From assembly GCA_902573175.1 (NCBI GenBank), contig CACGIS010000006.1, positions 1 to 38,289 on the forward strand: DNA of 38,289 bases, given 5' to 3'. A program made the position numbers and the translations under genes. The stretch is from Paracoccaceae bacterium (lineage in GTDB: Bacteria; Pseudomonadota; Alphaproteobacteria; Rhodobacterales; Rhodobacteraceae). This document shows, piece by piece, positions 9,056-18,718 of the stretch. Under the pieces are notes generated by a model. That model saw nothing but the letters and a program-made list of their open reading frames with translations. It did no database searches and was not told the origin of the DNA. Each line of letters starts with the position of its first letter. Position 1 is the stretch's first letter.

Positions 9056-9261
9056 TTTTTTAAACCTGTTAATTTTTTTACTAATCTGTAAGGTAGATAG
9101 CAGACTTCTCTGGTTTAATGCACCTAAAAAATGTAAAAAAGTTTTGTTTAGAGAATGGTTTTTCAATTTAAAGATTTTTTTTATCTCTAGTTGATCTAGA
9201 AGAATAAATTCAGAAGCTTATACGGATTTTAACTAATTCAAAGATTAAAGAAATGTAAAAG

Positions 9262-10488
9262 CTAACCTTTCAAATTGACTAATAATTTCTCTAATCCATG
9301 GAAATGGTAAACATCAGCGTAGCGAGGCTTTTCTGATAACTCCATTTTAGGATATTTTGTGAACAACATTGGCAAAGCTATTTGCATTTCCAGACGAGCA
9401 AGAGCTGCACCAACACAGAAATGAATGCCACCGCCAAATGCTGTATTTTTTTTGATAATTCTATTAGGATCAAAGTATTCAGGATCGCTCCATAATGTTT
9501 TATCCCTTCCAGTTGCACCCAAAACTAGCGCAACTTCGTCACCTTTCTTTAAGGTATGGTCACCAATATCAATCTGATCATATGCATAGCGAGTAAATAT
9601 ATGCAGTGGAGGGTCAAATCTCAAAATCTCCTCTATAAGCTGATTGATTTTTGCCTCACTCTGCCAGTCAATTGTAATTTTTTTGTTCTCCAGTAAGACT
9701 TTAATGCCATTTCCTAAAGAATGAACTGTTGCTTCATGCCCAGCATTTAGCAAAAGGATACAGGTTGTAATCAGTTCGTCTGTTGTTAATTTTTCGCCGT
9801 TTTCTTCGGCGGAAATCAAATGAGTAATTAAATCATCTTTAGGTTTACTTCGGCGTTCCTCAACATAACTTCGCATAAATGCGGAAAACTCTTTGGAAGC
9901 TTTAATGGCACGTTCCTCATGTTTTACTGTCCGCCGCGCTTGATACATCATAACCATATCATTAGACCATCTTAGTAGCTGGTTGCTCATTTCCTCAGGA
10001 ACCCCTAAGAGCCTAGCAATAATGATGACAGGGATTTTATTGGCATACTCATTAAGTATATTTACTTGATTGTTAGAAAAATTTTGCATCAGTTGAGTGC
10101 ATAAAGTTTCGATCTCTGTAGCCATTGAATTAACTTTTCGACTTGTAAAAGCTCGTAAGACTAGGCCACGGAGACGAGTATGTTTAGGCGGTTCTAATTG
10201 GAGCATTGAATGGTCTTCCAGCTCGTAAAAGGGCGCTAACTCCTTACGATGGTCTTTTTTTTTCTCTTCTGGACATTCGCGACCAAATCTTCTGTCTTTT
10301 AGAATATTGGAAACGTCATCATACTTAAACAAAGAAACCATTTTATAATCTTCCCAAAAGACTTTACCTCCTTTGGCTAAACAGGTTTCATAGAAAGGGT
10401 AGGGATTTTGAACAAAATCATCATTTGTTGGAGATTGTGCAACTTTTGGTAACATTTGCCCTCTTAAATAGTGAAAGAAGTCTTTCAC
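9262..10488 (-). CDS. Cytochrome P450
   Basis: This is a soluble haem-thiolate monooxygenase of 408 residues. It shows the oxygen-activating I-helix motif AGHEAT (249-254), the ExxR pair E287-R290 (EEILR), and the haem loop FGGGIHFCVG with ligand C358. The C-helix region HTRLRGLV and the late ARLEMQIALP also fit bacterial class I enzymes. There is no membrane anchor or fused reductase. The GTG at 10488 lies 5 bp after the tpiA stop; an in-frame ATG at 10455 has a better Shine-Dalgarno (AGAGGG) and may be the true start. An FNR-type reductase (fpr) follows on the same strand, but no ferredoxin gene is present. The substrate cannot be read from the sequence. Confidence 0.92.
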   Translation of the reverse strand: MKDFFHYLRGQMLPKVAQSPTNDDFVQNPYPFYETCLAKGGKVFWEDYKMVSLFKYDDVSNILKDRRFGRECPEEKKKDHRKELAPFYELEDHSMLQLEPPKHTRLRGLVLRAFTSRKVNSMATEIETLCTQLMQNFSNNQVNILNEYANKIPVIIIARLLGVPEEMSNQLLRWSNDMVMMYQARRTVKHEERAIKASKEFSAFMRSYVEERRSKPKDDLITHLISAEENGEKLTTDELITTCILLLNAGHEATVHSLGNGIKVLLENKKITIDWQSEAKINQLIEEILRFDPPLHIFTRYAYDQIDIGDHTLKKGDEVALVLGATGRDKTLWSDPEYFDPNRIIKKNTAFGGGIHFCVGAALARLEMQIALPMLFTKYPKMELSEKPRYADVYHFHGLEKLLVNLKG

Positions 10489-10493
10489 ATTGC

Positions 10494-11234
10494 TTATATT
10501 AAATTTGATGCAGCTTTAATTATTTCTATAAAATCATCGCTTTTTAGACTGGCTCCACCAACTAAAGCCCCATTTACATTTGATATCGAGAATATTTCTT
10601 TTGCGTTGGAACCTTTCACAGACCCGCCATATAAAATTTTTACATTATGTGCTTCAGCTCCGTAAGTGCTTGCTAAAAATCCCCTTATAAATGCATGAGC
10701 AGAGCGAATTTGGTCTTTTTCTGGAACCAGCCCTGTACCTATTGCCCATACAGGCTCATAAGCAACGACGGTATTTATTGGTGTAATATTTTTAGGAAGC
10801 GATTTAAGCATTTGTTCTTGTAACACTGCGAGTGTTTTATCTGCTGTTCTTTCTTCCAATGTTTCGCCAATACAAACGACTGCTGTTGCTCCTGCTCTAT
10901 GAACAGCCTCTGATTTAAGTTTAATTATATCATTACTTTCATAATTATCTTGGCGACGTTCCGAGTGCCCCACAAGTATAAGTTGAGCACCTACTTCGAT
11001 GAGCATTTCTGCCGATACTTCACCCGTATGAGCCCCATTTATATTAATGTGACAATTTTGTGCTCCAATTTTTATATTTTTGGTTTGTTCATGCGCAGCC
11101 GAAATAAGTGGAAAGGGAGGGCATATTGCAACTTCGCAAGTTTTTTCTTTGCAATATTGGTCGATCTTTTTTATGTCGGCAATCATTGCTTTATTGCCAA
11201 ACATTTTCCAATTACCGGCAACTAATTTAGACAT
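10494..11234 (-). CDS. tpiA: Triosephosphate isomerase
   Basis: TpiA interconverts dihydroxyacetone phosphate and glyceraldehyde 3-phosphate. The 246 residues contain the active-site set N8/K10 (GNWKM), H90 (VGHSERR) and E160 (AYEPVWAIGTG), plus the phosphate-binding ILYGGSVKGSN and VGGASL loops. The ATG has an AAGAGG Shine-Dalgarno. It is followed after only 5 bp by the P450 gene, an odd partner for a glycolytic gene, so the P450 is probably co-transcribed with it. Length and motifs are ordinary. Confidence 0.96.
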   Translation of the reverse strand: MSKLVAGNWKMFGNKAMIADIKKIDQYCKEKTCEVAICPPFPLISAAHEQTKNIKIGAQNCHININGAHTGEVSAEMLIEVGAQLILVGHSERRQDNYESNDIIKLKSEAVHRAGATAVVCIGETLEERTADKTLAVLQEQMLKSLPKNITPINTVVAYEPVWAIGTGLVPEKDQIRSAHAFIRGFLASTYGAEAHNVKILYGGSVKGSNAKEIFSISNVNGALVGGASLKSDDFIEIIKAASNLI

Positions 11235-11325
11235 TTGAGCCTCTTTTCGTATTTTTGGAATGATTTTTTATTTATCAAATTTATAATATCTTATATTTTT
11301 CAATGCTTTGTGCTTGAAAGTTAAT

Positions 11326-11676
11326 TTACATATTTTCAAATTTGATTGACTCTCCGCAGCCGCATGCCTCGGTGACGTTTGGATTATTAAATTTAAAACC
11401 GGATTCAAGTAATGAGGTTTCATAATCAATTTCTGTCCCAAAAAGAAACATTTGAGCCATTGGTGCAATAAGTACCCGTGCTCCGTCTTGCTCTATAATT
11501 TCATCATTTTGATCGGGTTCTGTAACATACTCCATCGTATATTCCATACCTGCGCATCCACCTTTTTTAACGCCAACTCTCAAGCCAAAGTATTTCTTTG
11601 AACCCATTAATTTATTTATTTGTGAGACAGCGCTATTGGTCAACTTAATTGCATTTTGTCCTGGGATAGCAAACAT
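11326..11676 (-). CDS. A-type iron-sulfur carrier (IscA/SufA/ErpA family)
   Basis: A-type proteins accept Fe-S clusters from a scaffold and deliver them to client enzymes. The 116 residues keep the three cluster cysteines, C41 in KKGGCAGMEY and C105/C107 in EACGCGES, and the family segment LRVGVKKGG. The gene lies 13 bp after the SufT-like gene on the same strand, so the pair acts in cluster assembly. The scaffold genes sufBCDS are not in the window. I cannot tell from sequence alone whether iscA, sufA or erpA is the best name, so I give no symbol. Confidence 0.88.
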   Translation of the reverse strand: MFAIPGQNAIKLTNSAVSQINKLMGSKKYFGLRVGVKKGGCAGMEYTMEYVTEPDQNDEIIEQDGARVLIAPMAQMFLFGTEIDYETSLLESGFKFNNPNVTEACGCGESIKFENM

Positions 11677-11689
11677 TTTATTTATCTAC

Positions 11690-12064
11690 CTACATAAACC
11701 CTAGCTCAAGACGAGCCTCGTCACTCATCATATCCATTCCCCAAGGTGGCTCCCAAGTAATATCTACAGAGACTTGTCTTACTCCACCTGTTCCATTGAT
11801 TGCGTCTTCTACCCATCCGGGCATTTCTCCTGCCACTGGGCACCCTGGAGCCGTTAGTGACATAATTATACTAACATCATTATCTTCAGTGATTTCAATG
11901 GTATAAATGAGCCCCAAGTCATAAATATTTACAGGAATTTCCGGGTCAAATACTGTTCGGCAAGCCTCGACAATCGAGTTGTATAGCGGATGGTCCGTCG
12001 AAGACGGGGTGATCAATGGGGCACCTTCCATAGGCGGACTTACTTCATTCATTGATGAACTCAT
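11690..12064 (-). CDS. sufT: SufT-like iron-sulfur assembly protein (MIP18/DUF59 family)
   Basis: This small protein belongs to the MIP18/DUF59 family that helps Fe-S cluster maturation. The 124 residues have a low-complexity N-terminus (about 20 residues), then the DPEIPVNIYDLGLIY motif, MSLTAPGCPVAGEMP with the conserved cysteine, and the C-terminal WEPPWGMDMMSDEARLELG characteristic of the SUF-associated branch. It is the first gene of a pair with the A-type carrier, 13 bp apart. In many alphaproteobacteria it lies in the suf operon, whereas here the pair is detached and sits after bpt. The ATG has only a weak Shine-Dalgarno. Confidence 0.85.
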   Translation of the reverse strand: MSSSMNEVSPPMEGAPLITPSSTDHPLYNSIVEACRTVFDPEIPVNIYDLGLIYTIEITEDNDVSIIMSLTAPGCPVAGEMPGWVEDAINGTGGVRQVSVDITWEPPWGMDMMSDEARLELGFM

Positions 12065-12118
12065 TGTTATCTTGACTGTTTATATAAGGTATCTGTTACT
12101 CCTAGTCTAGAGCAACGA

Positions 12119-12928
12119 TTAAGTTATGATGCTATCTGGTAAAGACAAAGAAGATACTTGCTCGGAAACAGGTGCTGTATTCAGTGGGTGCAATTCAAGA
12201 GTAGATTTTTCAACCTCAGAAAGTGGTTGCCAAGCGTTATTTTGAAAAATCTCAACACCTTTAAAATTGACTTTATAATCCATTTTAGAGCTACCTGGGA
12301 CCCAATAACCTAAATAAAGATAAGGGACTCCAAGCTCCAAAGCCAATGCTATATGATCCAAAATCATGAAGGTACCTAAAGATTTTTTAGATTTATCTGG
12401 ATCAAAAAAAGAGTAGACCATACTAAGACCATCACTAAGAAAATCTGTTAAACACACGCTCTCAAGTAAATTTTTATTATAGTATTCTATCACGCGCGTT
12501 TCTATTGAAGACTCTTCAATCATCGCTGCAAATTCAAATACATCCATATCGGCCATACCACCTTTGGCATGGCGTTTTTGCAGGTACTTTTGAAATAGAT
12601 CGTATTGCTCCTCCGTTGCCCAAGGGCTATTAGATCTACGGGTTGAACCTTTGTTTCGCCGAATTATTTTTTTCTGACTTTTAGAAGGAGTAAATTTTTT
12701 TACATTAATGCGCGCAGATAAACAAGCTGAGCATTCGTTGCATGAAGGTCTATAAAGTATATTCTGGGATCGACGAAAGCCTTGTTGTGAGAGTGAATCA
12801 TTTAGCAACTGTGCATCATCGCCTTGGATAGATGTAAATAGTTTTCGCTCAATTCTATCAGGCAGATAGGGACATACCTGAGGTGCAGTTACGTAAAATT
12901 GAGGTGCTAGTGGTAAAGTGTGACGCAT
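12119..12928 (-). CDS. bpt: Aspartate/glutamate leucyltransferase (N-end rule)
   Basis: Bpt attaches leucine from Leu-tRNA to proteins with N-terminal Asp or Glu, marking them for ClpS/ClpAP degradation. The 269 residues match the bacterial R-transferase-like family. They show an N-terminal domain with C19 ([10 protein letters not shown]) and the cysteine cluster C63, C66 and C69 ([16 protein letters not shown]), and a C-terminal GNAT-like domain with [16 protein letters not shown]. The cysteines probably hold a metal or cluster. It is divergent from glnE across 199 bp and lies 54 bp before sufT on the same strand. The ATG has no strong Shine-Dalgarno. Confidence 0.9.
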   Translation of the reverse strand: MRHTLPLAPQFYVTAPQVCPYLPDRIERKLFTSIQGDDAQLLNDSLSQQGFRRSQNILYRPSCNECSACLSARINVKKFTPSKSQKKIIRRNKGSTRRSNSPWATEEQYDLFQKYLQKRHAKGGMADMDVFEFAAMIEESSIETRVIEYYNKNLLESVCLTDFLSDGLSMVYSFFDPDKSKKSLGTFMILDHIALALELGVPYLYLGYWVPGSSKMDYKVNFKGVEIFQNNAWQPLSEVEKSTLELHPLNTAPVSEQVSSLSLPDSIIT

Positions 12929-13068
12929 GCCAGTATTCTAGACATTTTTTTTGCTGTAGCAATAAAGTTTAGGGTTTAAACAATAATATTCTGTTTTATC
13001 TATATAAATTTATCCAAGACTTCATCTTTGACTGTTTTAAGCTTTTAAAAATAGTTAGAATACGGTCT

Positions 13069-13097
13069 TTGACGGATTGGCTAAATTTCTTCATACT
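13069..13097 (+). promoter_or_regulatory. Possible glnE promoter
   Basis: TTGACG (13069-13074) and CATACT (13092-13097) are 17 bp apart and 30 bp before the glnE start. The -10 match is only moderate. Confidence 0.3.
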
Positions 13098-13127
13098 AAG
13101 GCTATATTGAGGTGAAAGATCAATTTA

Positions 13128-15908
13128 ATGACATTTGAGTTGAAGCCTAAACGAGTTCCCAAGGTTTTTGATCAACGAATAGCCCAAGAGATTTATAACT
13201 TATTTCCCGAGAACTCAGAAAAATTGAGAACTTTTTTTGCTTCGGTGGCATCGTGCAGTCCTTATTTATATTCTCAGATACTAAAAGAGAAAACTTGGTT
13301 GGTGAATACTGTAAGTAATAACGATTTTCACATCTTATCTCTGTTGGAGCCCTTAAAATCAGAAACTTATGACTCGCTATATTTAAAATTAAGGATAGCC
13401 AAAAGAAGAGCAGCCCTCTGGATTGCCCTGAACGATTTAGCTGATACTTGGCCTCTTGAGGTAGTTACAAAAAATCTGTCAGAATTTGCAGATGAAACCA
13501 TAAATTTATCCTGGCGTGCGAGCTTTTTAAAGGAATTGAAAAAAGGCAAATTCCCCAAAAAATACGATGGAGATCCAAATAAAGTAGGTTTTTTTATATT
13601 AGCCATGGGCAAGTTAGGCGCGTTTGAGCTTAATTATTCGTCAGACATTGATTTAATTTGTTTTTTTGATGAGGAAGTATTTCACCCTGAGGAGTTTCAG
13701 AATGTGAGGCGCATTTTTATAAATGCAACGAAAAATATGTATCGGATTTTGAATGAAAATGGGAAAGATGGTTATGTTTTTAGAACAGATTTACGATTGC
13801 GGCCTGATCCATCAGTCACTCCGGTCTGTATGGGTGTTGATGCTGCAGAAAGATACTACGCAAGCCTCGGCAGAACTTGGGAGAGGGCGGCTTTTATAAA
13901 ATCTAGAGTCTGTGCTGGTGACCATTCAGCCGGGATTAAATTTTTAAAAAATATGGAGCCATTTGTTTGGCGCAAATACCTTGATTACGCTGCAATTTCC
14001 GATGCGCATGACATCCGATTGAGAATCCGAGATCATTTCAAAACCAAAATTGGAGATATAACTTTACCTCAGCATAATATGAAACTTGGGCGAGGAGGAA
14101 TTAGAGATATAGAATTCTTTACGCAAACCCATCAAATTATTTTTGGTGGCAGAGATAAAGGTCTGCGATCGAAAGCAACTATCACTTCCCTTCGGGCAAT
14201 CGCTGATAAAAAATGGTTACCAAAAGCTTTAATAAAAGATTTGATTGAAAATTATCGGTTTCATCGAACAATTGAGCATCGTTTGCAAATGATAAATGAC
14301 GCACAGACCCATGAACTTCCTAACTCTGATCAAGGGTTCGTCCGCCTTGCATCTTTAATGGGAACAGAAAAAGACGATTTGCAGAAAGAGTTAGTTGAAA
14401 GATTAAGTAAAACTAATAGTGCAATTGAAGGTTTTTTTGAGCCACAAATTACTGGTCAGAATATTCAAAGATCAAGCTTTTCAAAAGAACTTGAGGACCT
14501 AATGAAAAATTGGGCAAGTTTTCCAGCTTTGCGAACAGCGAGAGCGATGTCTATATTTGAACGAATAAAGCCTTTGATATTAGAAAAGATAAATTCAACT
14601 TCTAGACCTCAAGAAACTTTAAAGGCATTTGGTAATTTTCTTTCAAAGCTACCTGCGGGTATCCAAATATTCTCGCTATTTGAAAATAATAAGCAGATTT
14701 TAGATTTGCTTATTGATATTTTGGGTACTTCCGGAGCTCTGTCAGAATATTTGGTCAAAAATACTGATGTTCTAGATTCTGTGATTGCACCGGAATTTTG
14801 GGAAATTTGGCCGAGTAGAAAATTCCTCTCAAGTGAATTGGAGATAATACTTAAAAGTGAAATGGATTATGAAGCCAAGTTGGATTTAACGCGTCGATGG
14901 TGCAAAGAATGGCAATTTAAGATTGGCGTACATTACTTGAGATCTCAGATAAGTGCGAAAAAAGCAGGGGCTCAATACGCGGAATTAGCTGAAATTACTT
15001 TGAACATTATTTGGAAGGAAGTTCTTTTTGAATTTGCTAAAAAATTTGGTCCTGAGCCAGGAAATGGAGCAGCTGTGATAAGTATGGGCAGTTTAGGCTC
15101 TGGTGTATTACATGCAAATTCAGACCTCGATTTAATAATAATTTATGATGCGGATGGTAATGATCAATCTGAAGGAGACAGGTCGCTTTCGGCTCGCGAA
15201 TACTATTCTCGCCTAACAAAAGCTTTTATTACTGCAATATCAGCGCCAATGAAGGAAGGGCGGTTGTATGAAATTGACATGCGACTTAGGCCTTCAGGTT
15301 TCCAAGGTCCAGTAGCAACTTCATGGAGTTCTTATCAGAATTATCAAAAAAATGAAGCTTGGGTTTGGGAGCATCTAGCATTGACAAGGGCTCGTGCGGT
15401 GGCGGGAAAAGTATTATTGTTAAACGAATTTGAAAATTTCAGAAATTCTTTATTGAAATCTTATCATCGAGAAAATATTTTTAACGAACTAATAAATATG
15501 AGAGCCAGAATATCTCAAGCAAAGTCTTTAAATCCTTGGGATGCTAAGATCGGGCCAGGACGCTTACAAGACATAGATTTACTTTCTCAGGCTGGATGTT
15601 TGGTCAACCGATCTGTTTCTCGCTCCACGGCTGCTGGCCTGGAGGCTCTTTTTTCAGGTAAATTCATATCTCAGCAAGAATTTTTTGAGATAAAAGCGGC
15701 TGCAACTCAGTTATGGTCATGGCAAATTGGTCTAAATATTTTGTTTAAAGGACAAGTTGAGCTTGAAAATTGGGATGTTTTAGATAATGGGGCCCAGGTT
15801 GAGATTTTTGAAAAACAAACCCTTTCTGAAGTTAAAGAAAGGTTGCATCATCTCTCTAATAAAATAAACAAAGTCATTGATAAAATTTTGTCTCATGAGA
15901 AGGGTTAA
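13128..15908 (+). CDS. glnE: Bifunctional glutamine synthetase adenylyltransferase/deadenylylase
   Basis: GlnE adds AMP to glutamine synthetase when nitrogen is plentiful and removes it when scarce, under control of PII. The 926 residues contain two nucleotidyltransferase domains. The N-terminal deadenylylase half has SSDIDL with D173 and D175, after LAMGKLGAFELNY. The C-terminal adenylyltransferase half has NSDLDL with D666 and D668, after MGSLGSGVLHA. Each is followed by its helical domain with LRLRP or MRLRPSG motifs. Length is normal. GAGG lies 15 nt before the ATG, which is far for a Shine-Dalgarno. The next gene follows after 7 bp. No glnB or glnA gene is present here. Confidence 0.95.
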   Translation: MTFELKPKRVPKVFDQRIAQEIYNLFPENSEKLRTFFASVASCSPYLYSQILKEKTWLVNTVSNNDFHILSLLEPLKSETYDSLYLKLRIAKRRAALWIALNDLADTWPLEVVTKNLSEFADETINLSWRASFLKELKKGKFPKKYDGDPNKVGFFILAMGKLGAFELNYSSDIDLICFFDEEVFHPEEFQNVRRIFINATKNMYRILNENGKDGYVFRTDLRLRPDPSVTPVCMGVDAAERYYASLGRTWERAAFIKSRVCAGDHSAGIKFLKNMEPFVWRKYLDYAAISDAHDIRLRIRDHFKTKIGDITLPQHNMKLGRGGIRDIEFFTQTHQIIFGGRDKGLRSKATITSLRAIADKKWLPKALIKDLIENYRFHRTIEHRLQMINDAQTHELPNSDQGFVRLASLMGTEKDDLQKELVERLSKTNSAIEGFFEPQITGQNIQRSSFSKELEDLMKNWASFPALRTARAMSIFERIKPLILEKINSTSRPQETLKAFGNFLSKLPAGIQIFSLFENNKQILDLLIDILGTSGALSEYLVKNTDVLDSVIAPEFWEIWPSRKFLSSELEIILKSEMDYEAKLDLTRRWCKEWQFKIGVHYLRSQISAKKAGAQYAELAEITLNIIWKEVLFEFAKKFGPEPGNGAAVISMGSLGSGVLHANSDLDLIIIYDADGNDQSEGDRSLSAREYYSRLTKAFITAISAPMKEGRLYEIDMRLRPSGFQGPVATSWSSYQNYQKNEAWVWEHLALTRARAVAGKVLLLNEFENFRNSLLKSYHRENIFNELINMRARISQAKSLNPWDAKIGPGRLQDIDLLSQAGCLVNRSVSRSTAAGLEALFSGKFISQQEFFEIKAAATQLWSWQIGLNILFKGQVELENWDVLDNGAQVEIFEKQTLSEVKERLHHLSNKINKVIDKILSHEKG

Positions 15909-15915
15909 CTAACTT

Positions 15916-16194
15916 ATGAAAGGTGATCTAGACGATCCAAAAGCTTTGATCCAGGAAGCTTACAAAATAGAAAACATTACGCGGTCTGAATGTCGAAGCA
16001 TATTTTTGGATTGGGCTCTAAGTCTGCCAATAGAGTGGGACGCGAACATAAGTATTCAAAATTTGCTTGAAAGATATCAATCTGAATTTTCCGATCATCC
16101 AATGACGGAAACGCTGGAGGAGGGACTTCTGACAATGGTTAAGCCCAAAAGGCGTGGAGGATGGAAATCAAGGCATCGATCTGAGTCTGACTGA
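15916..16194 (+). CDS. Small conserved hypothetical protein downstream of glnE
   Basis: This 92-residue protein starts with an ATG 7 bp after the glnE stop, so it is probably co-transcribed with glnE. It begins MKGDLDDPKALIQEAYKIE, contains ECRSIFLDWALSLP (24-37) and DHPMTETLEEGLL, and ends in a basic tail (KPKRRGGWKSRHRSESD). It resembles small proteins I recall from Rhodobacterales genomes, but I know no function. There is no signal peptide, membrane segment or cysteine pair. Its stop lies 2 bp from the stop of the convergent eda gene. A role linked to GlnE is only an inference from position. Confidence 0.75.
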   Translation: MKGDLDDPKALIQEAYKIENITRSECRSIFLDWALSLPIEWDANISIQNLLERYQSEFSDHPMTETLEEGLLTMVKPKRRGGWKSRHRSESD

Positions 16195-16196
16195 CT

Positions 16197-16838
16197 TTAA
16201 AAGGCTATTTTTGATGCTGTCCTTGCTAAATCGGTGATACTTTTCCAGTCTTTGTTTTCGATTAGGTGTTGAGGTGCAACCCAACTTCCTCCTACACATA
16301 GAGTATTCTCCAAATCTAGATAGCCTTTGGCATTATTAATAGTAATACCACCTGTTGGACAAAACTTTACATTTGGAAGCGGCCCTCCAATTGCTTTTAA
16401 GGCGGCTTGCCCTCCAATCGCTTCAGCAGGAAAAAATTTTTGCACAGAATATCCCAGATCAAATAAACGCATTATCTCGGTTGATGTTGCAGCACCTGGT
16501 AAAATTGGGAGATTTTGCTGTGCACAGGTCTCCAGCATATCGTCTGTAGATCCTGGAGAAACAGCAAAATTGGCACCAGCATTGATAGCGTCTTTTACAT
16601 CAATAGATTTTGTAATAGTGCCGGCACCTACTACTCCTCCCGGTACTTTTGCCATTTCTGATATAACTGTTAATGCAGATTGTGTTCGTAGTGTGACCTC
16701 TAAAACGGGTAAGCCTCCAGATATAAGGGCTTCTGCCAAAGGTTTTGCTATACCAGAATCGTGAACAACCAAAACAGGGATCACCGGAGCTAATCGGCAT
16801 ATTTTTTCAGTTTCTTTACTAGCTTGATAAGGGTCCAT
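16197..16838 (-). CDS. eda: KDPG aldolase (2-keto-3-deoxy-6-phosphogluconate aldolase)
   Basis: Eda splits KDPG into pyruvate and glyceraldehyde 3-phosphate, the last step of the Entner-Doudoroff pathway. The 213-residue class I aldolase has E47 and R51 (LEVTLRT), GAGTI (71-75), the Schiff-base lysine K134 in VQKFFPAEAIGG, and the phosphate-binding FCPTGGI. It lies 5 bp after edd on the same strand and is plainly co-transcribed. The two genes together convert 6-phosphogluconate to triose phosphate and pyruvate. The stop codon is 2 bp from that of the convergent small gene, leaving no room for a separate terminator. Confidence 0.95.
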   Translation of the reverse strand: MDPYQASKETEKICRLAPVIPVLVVHDSGIAKPLAEALISGGLPVLEVTLRTQSALTVISEMAKVPGGVVGAGTITKSIDVKDAINAGANFAVSPGSTDDMLETCAQQNLPILPGAATSTEIMRLFDLGYSVQKFFPAEAIGGQAALKAIGGPLPNVKFCPTGGITINNAKGYLDLENTLCVGGSWVAPQHLIENKDWKSITDLARTASKIAF

Positions 16839-16843
16839 TTTTT

Positions 16844-18649
16844 TTACAAAACTGAATTTGCACCTTCTGAAGTTGGGCCAACATGTTCTCTAAAAATATT
16901 AAATAATTCTCGACCTAATCCATATTGATTATTAGAAAGGTCGATAGAAACCGATGATCTACTTTCAAAGTTCTCAGTTTGAACTTCAAGTATTCCATTG
17001 TCAGCATCTAGCAAAACAATATCACCATCTCGAAGCTTTGAAATAGGCCCGCCATTAGCAGCTTCGGGTGTAACATGTATGGCGGATGGCACTTTTCCTG
17101 ATGCCCCGGACATTCTACCATCGGTAACCAATGCAACCTTTAAGCCTCGGTCCTGTAAGGCGGACAGTACTGGAGTTAAACTGTGTAACTCGGGCATGCC
17201 ATTTGCACGCGGTCCCTGAAAACGAACCACAAATATGGTATCTTCTTTGAATTCATTGTTTTTAAACGCTGTCTTGATTGCTTCTTGATCGTGAAAAATT
17301 AGAACTGGGGCTTTAATTGCCCTGAGATCTGGTTCAACAGCCGAAACCTTTGTTATAGCACTACCTAAATTACCATTAACTTGCTTCAACCCCCCAGTTC
17401 TTTGAAATGGATCCTTCAATGGGCGAAGAATTTTCTGGTTAGCAGAAGTCACGGCACCTGTTGTAAATTTTATCTCATTGTCTATTAGCCGAGCCTCATT
17501 TCGGTACTGGTTCATTCCATGCCCACTTACATTTTTTACATCATCGTGAAGTAAGCCTTCATTTAACAACTCATTGATCATAAACGAAAGCCCACCAGCG
17601 GCGTGAAAATGATTTACGTCAGCTAAGCCATTTGGATAAATTTTAGCCATGAGGGGTATTAGTTTTGCTATATCTTCAAAATCTTCCATTGCCAAATTTA
17701 TGCCTGCTGCCTTAGCCATTGCGGGAATGTGAAGTACTAAATTTGTTGAGCCTCCTGTTGCCATTAAACCAACTATCCCATTTACAAATGCTTTTTCATT
17801 TAGGATTTCATAGGATGGACAGAACTCACTACTAGAAAATGAAATATCCAGTGCTCTTTGAGTTCCATACTTAGTGAGAGCATCACGAAGCGGTGTCCCT
17901 GGGTTGACAAAAGATGAGCCGGGAAGTTGTAGCCCCATAAATTCCATAAGCATTTGATTTGAATTGGCTGTTCCGTAAAATGTACACGTCCCAGGGCCAT
18001 GATAGCTTTTCATTTCTGCAGTCATTAATTCGGCGCGATCAATCTCACCAGTTGCGAACTTTTGACGGATAAGAGACTTTTCATCATTGGGAAGGCCAGA
18101 AGTCATCGGCCCAGCGGGCAAAAAAATTGCAGGTAGAAAACCAAAGGTAGCAGCTGCCATGACCAAACCGGGAACGATTTTATCACAAACACCTAAATAA
18201 ATTGTACTATCAAAAGTGTTGTGGCTTAAAGCTATACCTGCAGACATGGCGATAACGTCACGCGAAAACAAGGATAACTCCATACCTACTTCACCTTGCG
18301 TTATACCATCGCACATTGCAGGAACGCCTCCAGCAACCTGCGCTGTGGCGCCGTGATTTCTTGCCTCCCGTTTTATCAAATCAGGAAAATTATAAAAAGG
18401 TTGATGAGCTGATAACATATCGTTGTAGGCTGATACTATACCAATGTTTGGCACTCTTTTATTAGCTAATGTTTCTTTGTCTGCTCCCATGGCAGCGTAA
18501 GCATGTGCCTGATTTCCGCAAGAAAGATGCGCGCGTCTAGGACCTCTTTCTACTGCGGACTTCATTCTACCAACATATTTTTCCCGACTATCTTTTGAAC
18601 GCTCTGTAATTCTATCGGTTACTTTTAAAAGTGTTTTATTTAATGGCAT
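16844..18649 (-). CDS. edd: Phosphogluconate dehydratase
   Basis: Edd dehydrates 6-phosphogluconate to KDPG. The 601 residues belong to the IlvD/Edd iron-sulfur dehydratases. They show IGIVSAYNDMLSAHQP, the cysteine motifs MCDGITQGEVGMELS and VCDKIVPG, GTCTFYGTANSNQM, MATGGSTNLVLH, and the C-terminal VTDGRMSGASGKVPSAIHV. Length is normal for Edd (about 600). The pathway is the main route of glucose use in many marine Rhodobacterales, which often lack phosphofructokinase. A 12-bp LacI-type palindrome sits about 70 bp upstream, just downstream of a plausible -10, so repression by a sugar-metabolite regulator is likely. Confidence 0.95.
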   Translation of the reverse strand: MPLNKTLLKVTDRITERSKDSREKYVGRMKSAVERGPRRAHLSCGNQAHAYAAMGADKETLANKRVPNIGIVSAYNDMLSAHQPFYNFPDLIKREARNHGATAQVAGGVPAMCDGITQGEVGMELSLFSRDVIAMSAGIALSHNTFDSTIYLGVCDKIVPGLVMAAATFGFLPAIFLPAGPMTSGLPNDEKSLIRQKFATGEIDRAELMTAEMKSYHGPGTCTFYGTANSNQMLMEFMGLQLPGSSFVNPGTPLRDALTKYGTQRALDISFSSSEFCPSYEILNEKAFVNGIVGLMATGGSTNLVLHIPAMAKAAGINLAMEDFEDIAKLIPLMAKIYPNGLADVNHFHAAGGLSFMINELLNEGLLHDDVKNVSGHGMNQYRNEARLIDNEIKFTTGAVTSANQKILRPLKDPFQRTGGLKQVNGNLGSAITKVSAVEPDLRAIKAPVLIFHDQEAIKTAFKNNEFKEDTIFVVRFQGPRANGMPELHSLTPVLSALQDRGLKVALVTDGRMSGASGKVPSAIHVTPEAANGGPISKLRDGDIVLLDADNGILEVQTENFESRSSVSIDLSNNQYGLGRELFNIFREHVGPTSEGANSVL

Positions 18650-18718
18650 GATTTTTGAGATCCAAAATATTTTTTATTAAGTTATTTGGAATTACTCTCC
18701 CCAAAAGAAGTTCAAAAT

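Noticed and set aside
9056-9166. 37-residue N-terminal extension of fpr from a TTG
   Set aside because: Family members begin near LPDAQTV; the extension has no convincing ribosome-binding site.
13109-13130. glnE also has an in-frame ATC (13119) 6 nt after GAGG, like rsmA
   Set aside because: An ordinary ATG lies three codons later at 13128 and the GlnE N-terminus is variable, so nothing forces the ATC start.
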